Shown here one piece after another: positions 26,086 through 34,830 of a DNA stretch of 53,786 nucleotides. The notes under the pieces were generated by a model, which saw only the letters and a list, made by a program, of their open reading frames with translations, made no database searches and was not told the DNA's origin. The DNA is from an uncultured Asticcacaulis sp. (GTDB lineage: Bacteria; Pseudomonadota; Alphaproteobacteria; Caulobacterales; Caulobacteraceae): positions 1-53,786 of the forward strand of contig CAMLIY010000002.1 of assembly GCA_946480125.1 (NCBI GenBank). Direction: 5' to 3'. Every line of letters starts with the position of its first letter. The first letter of the stretch is position 1. The position numbers and the translations under genes were made by a program.

Positions 26086-27644
26086 TGCAGGGCCAGCACC
26101 ACGACCGATTTCGCCGGCAAGGTGACAGTCAGCTTGCCGCCAGCGATTTTCGCGCCCTTGAAATCGACCGGCTTTACGGTTGCCGGCTGGCCAATGGCGT
26201 TCATGGCATCCATCTTATCGGCCGTCATCACCTGTCCGGACACCTTCGATACTTTCAGGCCGCCCAGATCAATCGTCAGGTTGACCGCGTCCTTCGGGTC
26301 GATGCCGGCCAGACCGATATAGACCTTGCCATCCTTGCCGCGGGCCGCCGAAAGATTAAACGCCGGCAGGGTCTTGTCGCCCTGGGTGAAGGTCGGTGCC
26401 GTCACGTCGAGCGGCAGTTCAGTCGCGTCCTGGAAGGGCACGTACATCTGGTAGGCGTAATAGGTCGGGGTCAGGGCGATCTTGTCGCCTTCCGTCAGGA
26501 TCATGGCTTGCAGAACATTGATCGTCTGGGCGATGGCCGTCAGCTTGACCCGATCGGCATGGTGATGGAAGATGTTGAAATTGACCGCCGCCAGCACGCC
26601 GTCGCGCAGGGTATTGAGCTGATACAGATGCCCCGGATTGGTGCCGGGCTCCACATCGTACCAGGTACCCCATTCATCGACGAACAGGCCGACGCGCTTC
26701 TTCGGATCATAGGTATCCATGACCGCCGAATGATCGCTGATCAGTTTGTCCATCTTGAGCGTGGCAGCAAAGGTATCGGCCCAGGCCTGGGTGTCGAAGC
26801 CGGTCGAGGCGCCCTTCTTGTCCCACTTGCCGGTCGGCAGGGTGTAGTAATGCAGCGACAGGGCGTCGATCTGCTTGCCGGCGTTCTTCATCACCACGTC
26901 GGTCCAGTTGGTGTCATCCGAATTGGCGCCCGAAGCCACGCGTATGGTCGGATTGTCGTCGCTGCGGTGATAGAATCCGGAATAGCGGCGCAGTTCGTTG
27001 GAATAGAATTCCGGCGTCATCTGGCCGCCACAGCCCCAGGCCTCGTTGCCGAAACCAACGATCGGCGTCTTCCAGGGCTTATCCTGGCCATTCTTGCGGC
27101 GTTCCTGGGCCAGGGTGTCGTCACCCGAAGACGTCATATATTCGATCCATTCGCGCATCTCGGTCGGGTTGGAGGAACCGACATTGATCGAAATGTAAGG
27201 ATCGGCGCCCACCTGTCCGACAAAATCCATGAATTCATGGGTGCCGAAAGCGTTGCTTTCGTCCGAACCGGCCCACCAGTTGTTCTTGCGCACCGGGCGC
27301 TGGTCACGCGGGCCGATGCCATCGCGCCAGTGGTATTCATCGGCGAAACACCCGCCCGGCCAGCGGATAACCGGCACATGGATGGCTTTCAGCGCCGTTA
27401 CCACATCGGTGCGAATACCGCGCACATTGGCTATTTTCGAATCTTCCCCAACCCAGACACCATCATAGATGCCGCGTCCGAGGTGCTCGGAGAACTGACC
27501 GTAGATATAGCGGCTGATCTGCGGTCCCGGCTGGTCGGCATGCAGGCTGCCGGTGGCCGTCAGGGTTTCAGCGAAGGTTTCTGTATGCGCCGAAGCCATA
27601 AGGAGTACGGCGCCGGCGGCGAAGGCGGTGAGGATACGTTTCAT
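26082..27644 (-). CDS. abfA: Secreted GH51 alpha-L-arabinofuranosidase
   Basis: 520 residues with a signal peptide (about 1-25). GH51 signatures are clear: YIYGQFSEHLGRGIYDG near the N-terminus, VIRWPGGCFADEYHW, the acid/base GFGNEAWGCGG (Glu201) and the nucleophile FVDEWGTWYD (Glu324), followed by a C-terminal beta domain. The enzyme releases terminal alpha-L-arabinofuranose from arabinan and arabinogalactan side chains. It is second in a PL26-like / GH51 / esterase operon, 33 bp after the preceding stop. Many GH51 enzymes are cytoplasmic; this one is predicted exported. No arabinose catabolic genes were seen nearby. Confidence 0.95.
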   Translation of the reverse strand: MKRILTAFAAGAVLLMASAHTETFAETLTATGSLHADQPGPQISRYIYGQFSEHLGRGIYDGVWVGEDSKIANVRGIRTDVVTALKAIHVPVIRWPGGCFADEYHWRDGIGPRDQRPVRKNNWWAGSDESNAFGTHEFMDFVGQVGADPYISINVGSSNPTEMREWIEYMTSSGDDTLAQERRKNGQDKPWKTPIVGFGNEAWGCGGQMTPEFYSNELRRYSGFYHRSDDNPTIRVASGANSDDTNWTDVVMKNAGKQIDALSLHYYTLPTGKWDKKGASTGFDTQAWADTFAATLKMDKLISDHSAVMDTYDPKKRVGLFVDEWGTWYDVEPGTNPGHLYQLNTLRDGVLAAVNFNIFHHHADRVKLTAIAQTINVLQAMILTEGDKIALTPTYYAYQMYVPFQDATELPLDVTAPTFTQGDKTLPAFNLSAARGKDGKVYIGLAGIDPKDAVNLTIDLGGLKVSKVSGQVMTADKMDAMNAIGQPATVKPVDFKGAKIAGGKLTVTLPAKSVVVLALQ

Positions 27645-27677
27645 GGACAGCCCTGTTGAATTGTCTGATTATTGTTT

Positions 27678-30413
27678 TCAGGAATTAGCGTATTTCGCGC
27701 CATATGTCTCGACTGAATTACCGATGAGCTGAAGATTTTCGATCGCCGCCAATCCCCATTGCGCCGCGCCATTTGTCGAGATCATCGGATCTTCGTCGAC
27801 CGGATAAAGAACGTCAGGACCATCTATGCGCTTCATCCGGGCTTCTAACTTCGTGCGGAAGCGGCGGTTATCGCCTTCGAGGAATTCTTGCCAGGCCCGC
27901 TCGGCCAGCTTCGGATCGTTCAGCTCGCGCGCCGCATAGGCGGTGATGCGTGAGTGCGCGTCGCGTAAACTGCGGTCCTTCGGGACCACGCCGAGGAAGG
28001 CTTTGATGTCTTCGGGAGAGGCATTGTAATATTTGCAGTAATCGAGCCAGACCTTCTTGTAGGCCGGCGCATCGACCAGGGTCAGCAGTTCCTCGGTGAT
28101 CTCGATAATGCCAAATACGGCGTTGAGGTGCGATACGTCCACCTTGTCGCCGGGGCCGACGAATGTGCCGGTCTTGAGGTCATAGGGCGCGCCGCCGCAG
28201 AACCAGCCATATTTCAGTTTGGCAATCGAATTCATGCCATTGAGAATGCGGTCGCGCCAGCGCGTGTCACCGGTGCGCTCCCACTCGGTCAGCCAGGCAG
28301 CCACGAATGACCCCCATGAGGTGCCGAAACTGCAATCGACCGTACCGGCCACGCGATCGCGTATGCCGATACCGCTGCCGCCGGCCGTGGCCACCTTGCG
28401 TTCGATATAGACGGTCTTGAGGGTTTCATCCGAATGGACGAGATCACGCATCAGATCACCGGTGCGTTCATCGGCCGTCAGGTAATAGTAGAACCGTTTG
28501 AAGGCAGCATTGGAGACGCGCGGCTGCTTGGAGGAATCGGCCCAGTGCTGGACACCGTGACGTGTACCGAAGCCTGTGTACGGTCCCATATGAAGCACAT
28601 CAACCTCGCTGGTATGACGCGTCATTGCTTCTGCCATGCGGAAGACATCAGCGCGGCCGGAACGCAGATAGCCGTACCAGAACATCATGTCCGTCTGGAG
28701 TTCGGAATTGTCCCAGGCGAAGCCGCCGATATCGTAGCGCCAGACATGCCGGTCAGAGTCATAGGTGTGCATGACATCGCCATAACTCCAGAAGCCGTAC
28801 CATTTGCGTTCGTCGATCTGCTTCAGATAATAGTCGAGCTGATAGGTAATATGGTTTTCGATCAGGGCGCGCACAGGCGTCGAGGAATCCGGCAGGCTCC
28901 ATGAGCCGAACAAGCCGTCGACCAGGTGCAGGCGTTCCGGCGTAACCGTCAAGCGCGGCGGCGTCGAGACGACCTTGGCCATGTCGGCGAAGCGCTGGCG
29001 TTCCGGCGTGCCGGCCAGCGCCCACAGGGTCAGCTCGCTGGTGCGGGCGATGCCGTAGGGCTTATTCCAGCCTGGCTCGAAATCCTCATAGGTGAGCAAC
29101 AGGCCATCGTTCTGCTTTTCATAGGTATCCATGCCCCAATCCGGACGCCATGGCCGGATGTCCATGGCAGGCGCATCCGGCGACCACAGCCAGGCGGTCA
29201 GTTCGGCCATGTCAGTGGCGGCGCCACGGATGTCGAGTCGGGTCGGCGCGCGTTGCCAGAAATCCTTCAGTCCCAGCGCAACGCCGCCTTTGGGGCTGCC
29301 GGCGTACATCAGGCCTGAGGCGCGATGGTCGGCGGCGGAGTCGATAAAGGCATGGCCGGGTTCTGTCCGCTTGCGGATGGTGTAGCCGTCCGGCGTTGTT
29401 TGCGCGCAGGTGAAATCGTTCCAATAGGGTGAATTTGGCAGATTGTCGCCGACAGCGGGCGCAATATCCGCTGCGTTGACGGGTTTTCCGGCGATCTGGG
29501 CCTCGCGCGCGACCTTCCCCGGATCGCGGCGCAAGCCGGTCAGCGGACGCACCGCCTCGCCCCAGACGCCATTTTCCTGGCCGGAGAAGCGGATATGGCG
29601 ATTATACAGTTCATCCGCCATCGGCGCCTGCGCCCGCACCGCCAAACCATGAATGAAATCCTTCGTTTCATCACCGTCGAAGATAAAGCTGTGGACGATA
29701 CGCACGGCGTCCGATCCGGCATAGAAATAAAGCCGGACGCTGAACGGCAGCCATTGCCGCGTGCCGTCGCTATGATGACCGTCAAGCTTAATCACCGTGC
29801 GTACCGGACCAGACTGTTCGAGTACGGCGGCGGTGACCTCTCCCTCGAAAGTGGTCTGCCTCAGATCGGGCTGCTCCTCAAGCGAAGCGGCGTTCTGCGT
29901 CAGGGCGGAAAGTGTGACGGCGCCCACGGCGGGTTTACCGGCGCGTGTGGCTGAGGTGATCAACGCCTTGCCGGACTTGGGCACGGTCCAGGTCAGATCG
30001 CCGGCGGTGATTGTGAAGGCCCCCTCCCCCTGTGTGATCGACAAGGGCGATGCCGGTGCAACCGCCTTACCTGGGACTAGCGGATAAGCAGACGGCGCGG
30101 AGGTTTGCGGGCCTACCGCGTGAGCTGACCATTTCAGCGAACCATCTGGCCAATAGGCAGTTGGCCACGATTGCACCGCTATATCGCCCAAGGTGAAAGC
30201 GGCCTTGGCGCTGACCGCGCCACGCGGCCACGGCACACCAAACGTCATGCCTTCGCTGAAAGCCGGCGCGATACGATCGAGCCAGACGGCTTCCGTAGCC
30301 GGCGCGGCCGCATTCGTTTTGGCGGCCGCTTCTGTGGCAATACCGGCTGAGGCGATTAGCCCCATAGCCGCCGTCCGCATCATCAGCCCGCGGCGCGTCA
30401 TGTGAGTATCCAT
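27678..30413 (-). CDS. PL26-like exo-rhamnogalacturonan lyase family protein with Tat leader
   Basis: 911 residues, with AGAGGGACG 7 bp before the ATG. The leader MTRRGLMMRTAAMG carries twin arginines and ends near AAAKT, suggesting Tat export. The body has the look of the exo-rhamnogalacturonan lyase family: an N-terminal beta region (MTFGVPWPRGAV, WPDGSLKWSAHAV) and a central helical region (WSYGDVMHTYDSDRHVWRYD, GFGTRHGVQHW, WLTEWERTGDTRWRDR). PL26 enzymes cleave unsaturated or saturated RG-I oligosaccharides from an end by beta-elimination. I assign the family from overall likeness, not from a computed match, so the PL number is tentative. It leads an operon with GH51 and an esterase. Confidence 0.72.
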   Translation of the reverse strand: MDTHMTRRGLMMRTAAMGLIASAGIATEAAAKTNAAAPATEAVWLDRIAPAFSEGMTFGVPWPRGAVSAKAAFTLGDIAVQSWPTAYWPDGSLKWSAHAVGPQTSAPSAYPLVPGKAVAPASPLSITQGEGAFTITAGDLTWTVPKSGKALITSATRAGKPAVGAVTLSALTQNAASLEEQPDLRQTTFEGEVTAAVLEQSGPVRTVIKLDGHHSDGTRQWLPFSVRLYFYAGSDAVRIVHSFIFDGDETKDFIHGLAVRAQAPMADELYNRHIRFSGQENGVWGEAVRPLTGLRRDPGKVAREAQIAGKPVNAADIAPAVGDNLPNSPYWNDFTCAQTTPDGYTIRKRTEPGHAFIDSAADHRASGLMYAGSPKGGVALGLKDFWQRAPTRLDIRGAATDMAELTAWLWSPDAPAMDIRPWRPDWGMDTYEKQNDGLLLTYEDFEPGWNKPYGIARTSELTLWALAGTPERQRFADMAKVVSTPPRLTVTPERLHLVDGLFGSWSLPDSSTPVRALIENHITYQLDYYLKQIDERKWYGFWSYGDVMHTYDSDRHVWRYDIGGFAWDNSELQTDMMFWYGYLRSGRADVFRMAEAMTRHTSEVDVLHMGPYTGFGTRHGVQHWADSSKQPRVSNAAFKRFYYYLTADERTGDLMRDLVHSDETLKTVYIERKVATAGGSGIGIRDRVAGTVDCSFGTSWGSFVAAWLTEWERTGDTRWRDRILNGMNSIAKLKYGWFCGGAPYDLKTGTFVGPGDKVDVSHLNAVFGIIEITEELLTLVDAPAYKKVWLDYCKYYNASPEDIKAFLGVVPKDRSLRDAHSRITAYAARELNDPKLAERAWQEFLEGDNRRFRTKLEARMKRIDGPDVLYPVDEDPMISTNGAAQWGLAAIENLQLIGNSVETYGAKYANS

Positions 30414-30484
30414 TTGAACGTCCCTCTGTATTTGTTGACTTGAACGCTGCGGAAGGGGGGAGTCCGGCGGCTCAGATAAATTAT

Positions 30485-30502
30485 TTAATCAATTTCTTTC
30501 AT
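30485..30502. promoter_or_regulatory. Very weak pectin/rhamnose box before the PL26-like gene
   Basis: TTAATC-AATTTC-TTTCAT matches only 8 of 12 arm positions of TTGATC-N6-GATCAA. It aligns without gaps with the weak box at 21571-21588, including a following ACGCAC element. It is listed because of that shared extension and its position 72 bp before the start codon. Confidence 0.22.
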
Positions 30503-30533
30503 TTTCACGCACCATTTGTCAATCAACAGGCGC

Positions 30534-30564
30534 AAAAAAACCGCCGTCCTCGAAAGGACGACGG
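30534..30564 (-). terminator. Intrinsic terminator after the 1260-aa TonB receptor gene
   Basis: Read on the minus strand, a 10-bp stem with one G-U pair (30555-30564 with 30541-30550) and a TTCG tetraloop are followed by seven T (30540-30534). It closes the TonB receptor transcript 24 bp after its stop and insulates it from the PL26-like operon. Confidence 0.9.
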
Positions 30565-30588
30565 TTAATTTGTACGCTGTACTGACTT

Positions 30589-33500
30589 TTAGTTACGGTA
30601 GGTCAGGCCAACTTCCCAACGCGCACCGCCGTAGGAGATATTTTCCAGGGTCGGACCACCGTCCGAATAGGTATTATATGGCATGATTTCGCGGTAGGTC
30701 AGCGATCGGCCAATGTTACGGCCCTGGACGAAGACCTCGATATTATCATTGACCTTATAGTTCATCTTCATATCCAGGAAGCCGGTCTTGTCACGGAAGT
30801 TCGTGCCGCCCGGATTGTAGGGCGTACGGATCGTCTGGCCTGAGCACTGCGGGAAGGCGGTCGGATAGTTGTTGAGGGCGTTCGAGCAGGACGAGATGAA
30901 ATCGAAGTAACCAGCCTGGGTTTGCCAGGTCAGACGGGCATTGAAACGACCGTCATCATACCAGAGGGCGGCGTTCTGGGTGAAGGCACGCTGATATTGA
31001 GGCGGATTGTAAGCGCCCGTAATCAAGTCCTGAGTCACCTGGAAGTTGGCCGTGCTCATCTTGGTATAGTTGTAATCAATACCGGTATATTTGAGCAACC
31101 ATGGCAAGGCGGTGAAGGCCATCTTTGTCGAGAACTCAATACCGCGCTGCAAGCCGCCTGGACCATTCACATAGGACGGGACGTTGAAGTCATAATTGGC
31201 ATAGAGCTCCCCTGTCACCGGATCCTTGGCATCGCTGCCGGCGAAGAAAGCGCCGGCCGGCAGGTTGGCCGCAATTGGCTTGCCGGTGATGACATTGTTA
31301 TAGAAGTAGGCGACCGAGATATTGAAATCCTTCGATGGATACCATTCGAGGGACTCGTTGTGATTGATCGCCTTATAGGGCTTCAGTGCCGGGTTACCAA
31401 CGCGGCCCGAGCAGGAATTGGTGCCATCGGCGCCCAAAGTATCATTGATATCCGCATCATTACGTTCGTCGATCGTACAGGTGCCGGAAGGCAGCAAGGC
31501 CGCCGGCGCCGGACGCGAAATCACGTGGCCGGAATAGTAGCGCGCCACCAGCTTGTTCGGGATAACCCACAGATTGAGGTTATAGCTGGGCAGCCAATCC
31601 GTCGTGTGGCTTTCAACAGATGTATTCATGGCGATCGAGCTGGTCGTGACGCTGTTATTATTCAGCACCGGGTCCCAGCCGGGATTGACCGAGGTGTGCG
31701 CCAGTGTAAGGAAGCCGGTCGCATTAACATCCGTCTTGACCACACGGGTGCCCACGTTACCGTTGAATACCATATCATACCAAGGCAATTTCTGCTCGAA
31801 ATCGACCATCAGGTACATCGCGTTCGTCTTTTCATGGAAGGCGAAGTGCGGTTGGGCGTAAGTTTTGCCGTCATTGGCGGTACAGACCTTCATACAGCTA
31901 AAGTCAAAAGTCTGTTCCGGCATCGCGGCGACGATAGTATCGGGATTAATGAGCGGCCATGAGGCCAGGACATCTCCCTTATCCGTATAGTCGCCGAGAT
32001 AGTCGTAACCGCGGCTGTAGAGGCTGCTCTGGATCAGCGAAGCGAGTTGGTCCGGTGTGAAGGTATAGGTGCCTGAGAGCTGGTTGCTCAGGCTGGTGAG
32101 CGCATTGTTATTGGCCCCGACAATCGAGCTTGGCGTATAGCCGTACTGACACGATTGGGTCGAGGTTGCCGTCGGTGCACAGGAACGATAATTAACGGTA
32201 AGGTTCTCGGTCGGCACAACTATCGGCGCAACGTAATTGGCGTCACCCACCACACCGGTGCCTGTCGCGACCGTATAGCCGCCGCCCGACCAGGCATTGC
32301 CGCGGTGATTACGAGCCTGCATACCAAATTGCAGGTCCTGAATGAACGGAATCTTGCCTTCGAAATCGTAGGTCAGGTCGTATTTAAGCTGCTTCTCACC
32401 GTCATCCGACATGACCGGACGCCAGGTAACGTTGAAATTGGTCCCCCATTGCGCGGCCTGAAGCGCTGTATAGGCGGGAGCTGCCGCCTGGTTGGCATTG
32501 GCAACGGCCGAACTGCGACTTGTAACCGAGTTCAGAGCTGCATAAGGCAGGGAGCCGATATCAAGTCCCGCCGGCAGGTCGTAGGTCCACAGGCCGGATG
32601 GTGTAATGTGTGCATCAACCGAGCCATAGGTATAGTTGACCGCGGTGCGTTGTTGCGCGCGCTGGAAAGTCGAGCCTGAATCGCCGTAGAAGAAGTCAAG
32701 CTTGACGTTTTCGTGCTGGTAATGACCACCAATCTGCGCTGCCCATGATGTGACCAGCGTGTGATAATGGATCGCATCGACATTAACATTGGCATCGTTG
32801 AGCGTGAACGAAGTCACGTGATGCGTATCATCGACAACCACATTGGTCATATCGCTTTCGACGCCACATCCAATCGTCGTCTGGGCCGCACCTGCGCCGG
32901 CCACCGTCGGGGCGCAAAGACCGTTGCTGTAAAAGCCATAACCAAGGCCAGTCGCGACAGTGCGCGGCGTAACAGAGCCGTTCGACGTTGCAGCGACCGT
33001 CGGTTGCGAAGAGGCGATATTACAAATTCCCTGGATACAGACCGTACCCTGGTTGTACGCCGGGCTGCCGAGGTTGAGCGTATCATCACGATTATCGACT
33101 GTCCGGTTACGAACATTGCCGGAAACATACAGTGTCAGATCGTCATTGACCCTGTAATCGAAGCGCAATTGCGCCGCCATACGACGCTCGTAGGCCCGTT
33201 TGGAGAAGCTGCGGATCAGCGACGGCGCATAATCGTTCCACTGGTTCAGACAGGTCGCCAATTCATTGGCCTGCTCGGCTTGCGCGGCCTTGCCGTTGTT
33301 GCTGGCGCTGACACCGGAACTCGCTACCGTACCAAGCACATTGCTGCCGGCTGGAACGGCCGCCAGCTGAGCGGTTGTCAGTGACGGAAACGCTGTTAAA
33401 CAGTCCTGCGGGGTCTGTGCCGCCGCCGATTTATTCAGAATGTCGATCGGCGATGCGGAAGCATACAGGGGCGCACCACTCGAATTGAGCACCCGGAAGT

Positions 33501-34371
33501 TGCCGTCAGTCGCCGTCGGATCGACGATCGACGAGTCATAGCTGAAGGTCTTGTCCGCAGATTGATCGAAGTCGGCCAGACGCGACGGGCCGGCATTACC
33601 TGAAGTCTGCGGCTGCTGCGCATCGGCATTCGTCTGGGTTTCCGAATAGCTGATGTTCCCGGTCATGCCGAGGCGGCCATCAAGGAAGCGGCGGGCGAAA
33701 ACAGCGCTCCATTCCGGAGTCCACTGCTTGGATATGGAGTTCATCTGCTGATCGACGGTCAACTGGAAGAACGGCTTCTTGAAATCAAGGCCGGTACGCG
33801 TTTCGATGTGCACGGAGCCGCCCAGGCCACCTTCGGTCATGGCTGCGGTCGAGCCTTTAACCACATCGATGCTCTTGACCATGTCGGCCGGCAATTCACG
33901 CAAGTCGGCGCCACGGCCGCCATCGGCGCTACCGGCCCCGCCGGCGAGCGCACCATTGGTATTGAGCGTGCTCATACCGTCGACGTCAACCAGGGTTGAT
34001 TCCATACCCTGGCCACGGAGCGAGAAACCCTGCCCTTCACCATTATCGCCACGATCCAGCGAAACGCCGGCGATGCGCGAAATGGCTTCATTGACGTTTT
34101 TGTCGGGGAAGTGGCCGATATCTTCGGCGACGATCGAATCGGTGGCCGTCTTGGCCCGCTTCTTGCGATCGATTGACGAACGTTGCGAAGCACGCTGGCC
34201 GGTAACAATGACGAGTGTGGGGTCCGCTGACTGTGGCAGAGCCTGGGGCGTGGCCTGGGTTGTGGTTTCTGTGGTCTGTGCCGAAGCCATGCTGGCGCCG
34301 GCAAACAATGCAACGAGCGCAAACGCGGTTCCATTACGCAAACGACGTGCCTGATGGGATGTCTGTATCAC
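30589..34371 (-). CDS. Large TonB-dependent receptor, probable RG-I oligosaccharide importer
   Basis: 1260 residues from a GTG at 34371, preceded by a strong AGGAGGAATTAAG. An Arg-rich leader and signal peptide (ending ASAQ, about 32) are followed by the plug (about 60-210: DIGHFPDKNVNEAISRIAGV, GFSLRGQGMEST, LVDVDGMSTL, DMVKSIDVVKG) and a long beta barrel ending in WEVGLTYRN. The size and plug are typical of carbohydrate TonB receptors in Caulobacterales and Sphingomonadales. It has its own terminator and a 459-bp upstream region with a good regulatory box. Its place among pectin enzymes makes rhamnogalacturonan or oligogalacturonide uptake across the outer membrane the likely role. Confidence 0.9.
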   Translation of the reverse strand: MIQTSHQARRLRNGTAFALVALFAGASMASAQTTETTTQATPQALPQSADPTLVIVTGQRASQRSSIDRKKRAKTATDSIVAEDIGHFPDKNVNEAISRIAGVSLDRGDNGEGQGFSLRGQGMESTLVDVDGMSTLNTNGALAGGAGSADGGRGADLRELPADMVKSIDVVKGSTAAMTEGGLGGSVHIETRTGLDFKKPFFQLTVDQQMNSISKQWTPEWSAVFARRFLDGRLGMTGNISYSETQTNADAQQPQTSGNAGPSRLADFDQSADKTFSYDSSIVDPTATDGNFRVLNSSGAPLYASASPIDILNKSAAAQTPQDCLTAFPSLTTAQLAAVPAGSNVLGTVASSGVSASNNGKAAQAEQANELATCLNQWNDYAPSLIRSFSKRAYERRMAAQLRFDYRVNDDLTLYVSGNVRNRTVDNRDDTLNLGSPAYNQGTVCIQGICNIASSQPTVAATSNGSVTPRTVATGLGYGFYSNGLCAPTVAGAGAAQTTIGCGVESDMTNVVVDDTHHVTSFTLNDANVNVDAIHYHTLVTSWAAQIGGHYQHENVKLDFFYGDSGSTFQRAQQRTAVNYTYGSVDAHITPSGLWTYDLPAGLDIGSLPYAALNSVTSRSSAVANANQAAAPAYTALQAAQWGTNFNVTWRPVMSDDGEKQLKYDLTYDFEGKIPFIQDLQFGMQARNHRGNAWSGGGYTVATGTGVVGDANYVAPIVVPTENLTVNYRSCAPTATSTQSCQYGYTPSSIVGANNNALTSLSNQLSGTYTFTPDQLASLIQSSLYSRGYDYLGDYTDKGDVLASWPLINPDTIVAAMPEQTFDFSCMKVCTANDGKTYAQPHFAFHEKTNAMYLMVDFEQKLPWYDMVFNGNVGTRVVKTDVNATGFLTLAHTSVNPGWDPVLNNNSVTTSSIAMNTSVESHTTDWLPSYNLNLWVIPNKLVARYYSGHVISRPAPAALLPSGTCTIDERNDADINDTLGADGTNSCSGRVGNPALKPYKAINHNESLEWYPSKDFNISVAYFYNNVITGKPIAANLPAGAFFAGSDAKDPVTGELYANYDFNVPSYVNGPGGLQRGIEFSTKMAFTALPWLLKYTGIDYNYTKMSTANFQVTQDLITGAYNPPQYQRAFTQNAALWYDDGRFNARLTWQTQAGYFDFISSCSNALNNYPTAFPQCSGQTIRTPYNPGGTNFRDKTGFLDMKMNYKVNDNIEVFVQGRNIGRSLTYREIMPYNTYSDGGPTLENISYGGARWEVGLTYRN

Positions 34372-34830
34372 CTTAATTCCTCCTGTGCGGCTTTCGCCGC
34401 CTGACCTAAATCTTGTTTAAACGGGATCTGCGTCCCGGTTTGCACTGCCCCTGCCGCTAACCATGGCCGGATACTTAAAACCTTTACCCTTCAGCCCACC
34501 CTATCTCACGAAAGATATATTGGGCTCGAATAAGTCTATTTGTCTTGATTGATCGTGATGAGTCAAGGCTTGATGCGCGATATTGCGCAATACTTGTCTT
34601 ACAAATGATCAAATTCCTACCCGTACGTTACAAAAAAATCACATAACATCCCAACAGTTAACATTGCGGCCACCGCCCCATAAGGGGCCGAAAGCATCAA
34701 ATTTTACTTAAATATCTGACTTTATTATCTAAAAATAAAATATATAAAAATTATCCGATATTTTGAATTACGTCAGCAATTTGTCGCCATTAACCAGCGC
34801 GCTGCGTAATAATCATATTCAATCAAATCT
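34372..34830. other. 459-bp intergenic region upstream of the TonB receptor
   Basis: This is the only gap above 300 bp. Nearest the receptor it holds the strong ribosome site and an unassigned leader of about 170 bp, then the regulatory box at 34549-34566. Next come a small GCCCC-ATAA-GGGGC hairpin (34675-34688) without a T-run, and an AT-rich stretch (about 34695-34775) unlike the GC-rich surroundings. No ORF with support was seen. No clear -35/-10 pair was assigned. Confidence 0.6.
34549..34566. promoter_or_regulatory. Pectin/rhamnose box upstream of the TonB receptor
   Basis: TTGATC-GTGATG-AGTCAA matches 10 of 12 arm positions. It lies 177 bp upstream of the GTG start and sits inside a longer imperfect palindrome (CTTGA at 34544, TCAAG ending 34567). 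Confidence 0.55.

Noticed and set aside
26070..27659. 529-aa open frame antisense to the GH51 gene
   Set aside because: The opposite strand encodes a complete GH51 with catalytic motifs; the antisense product is low-complexity His/Gly/Arg-rich.
34675..34688. GCCCC-ATAA-GGGGC hairpin as a terminator
   Set aside because: The 5-bp stem has no T-run on either strand, so I do not call it a terminator.
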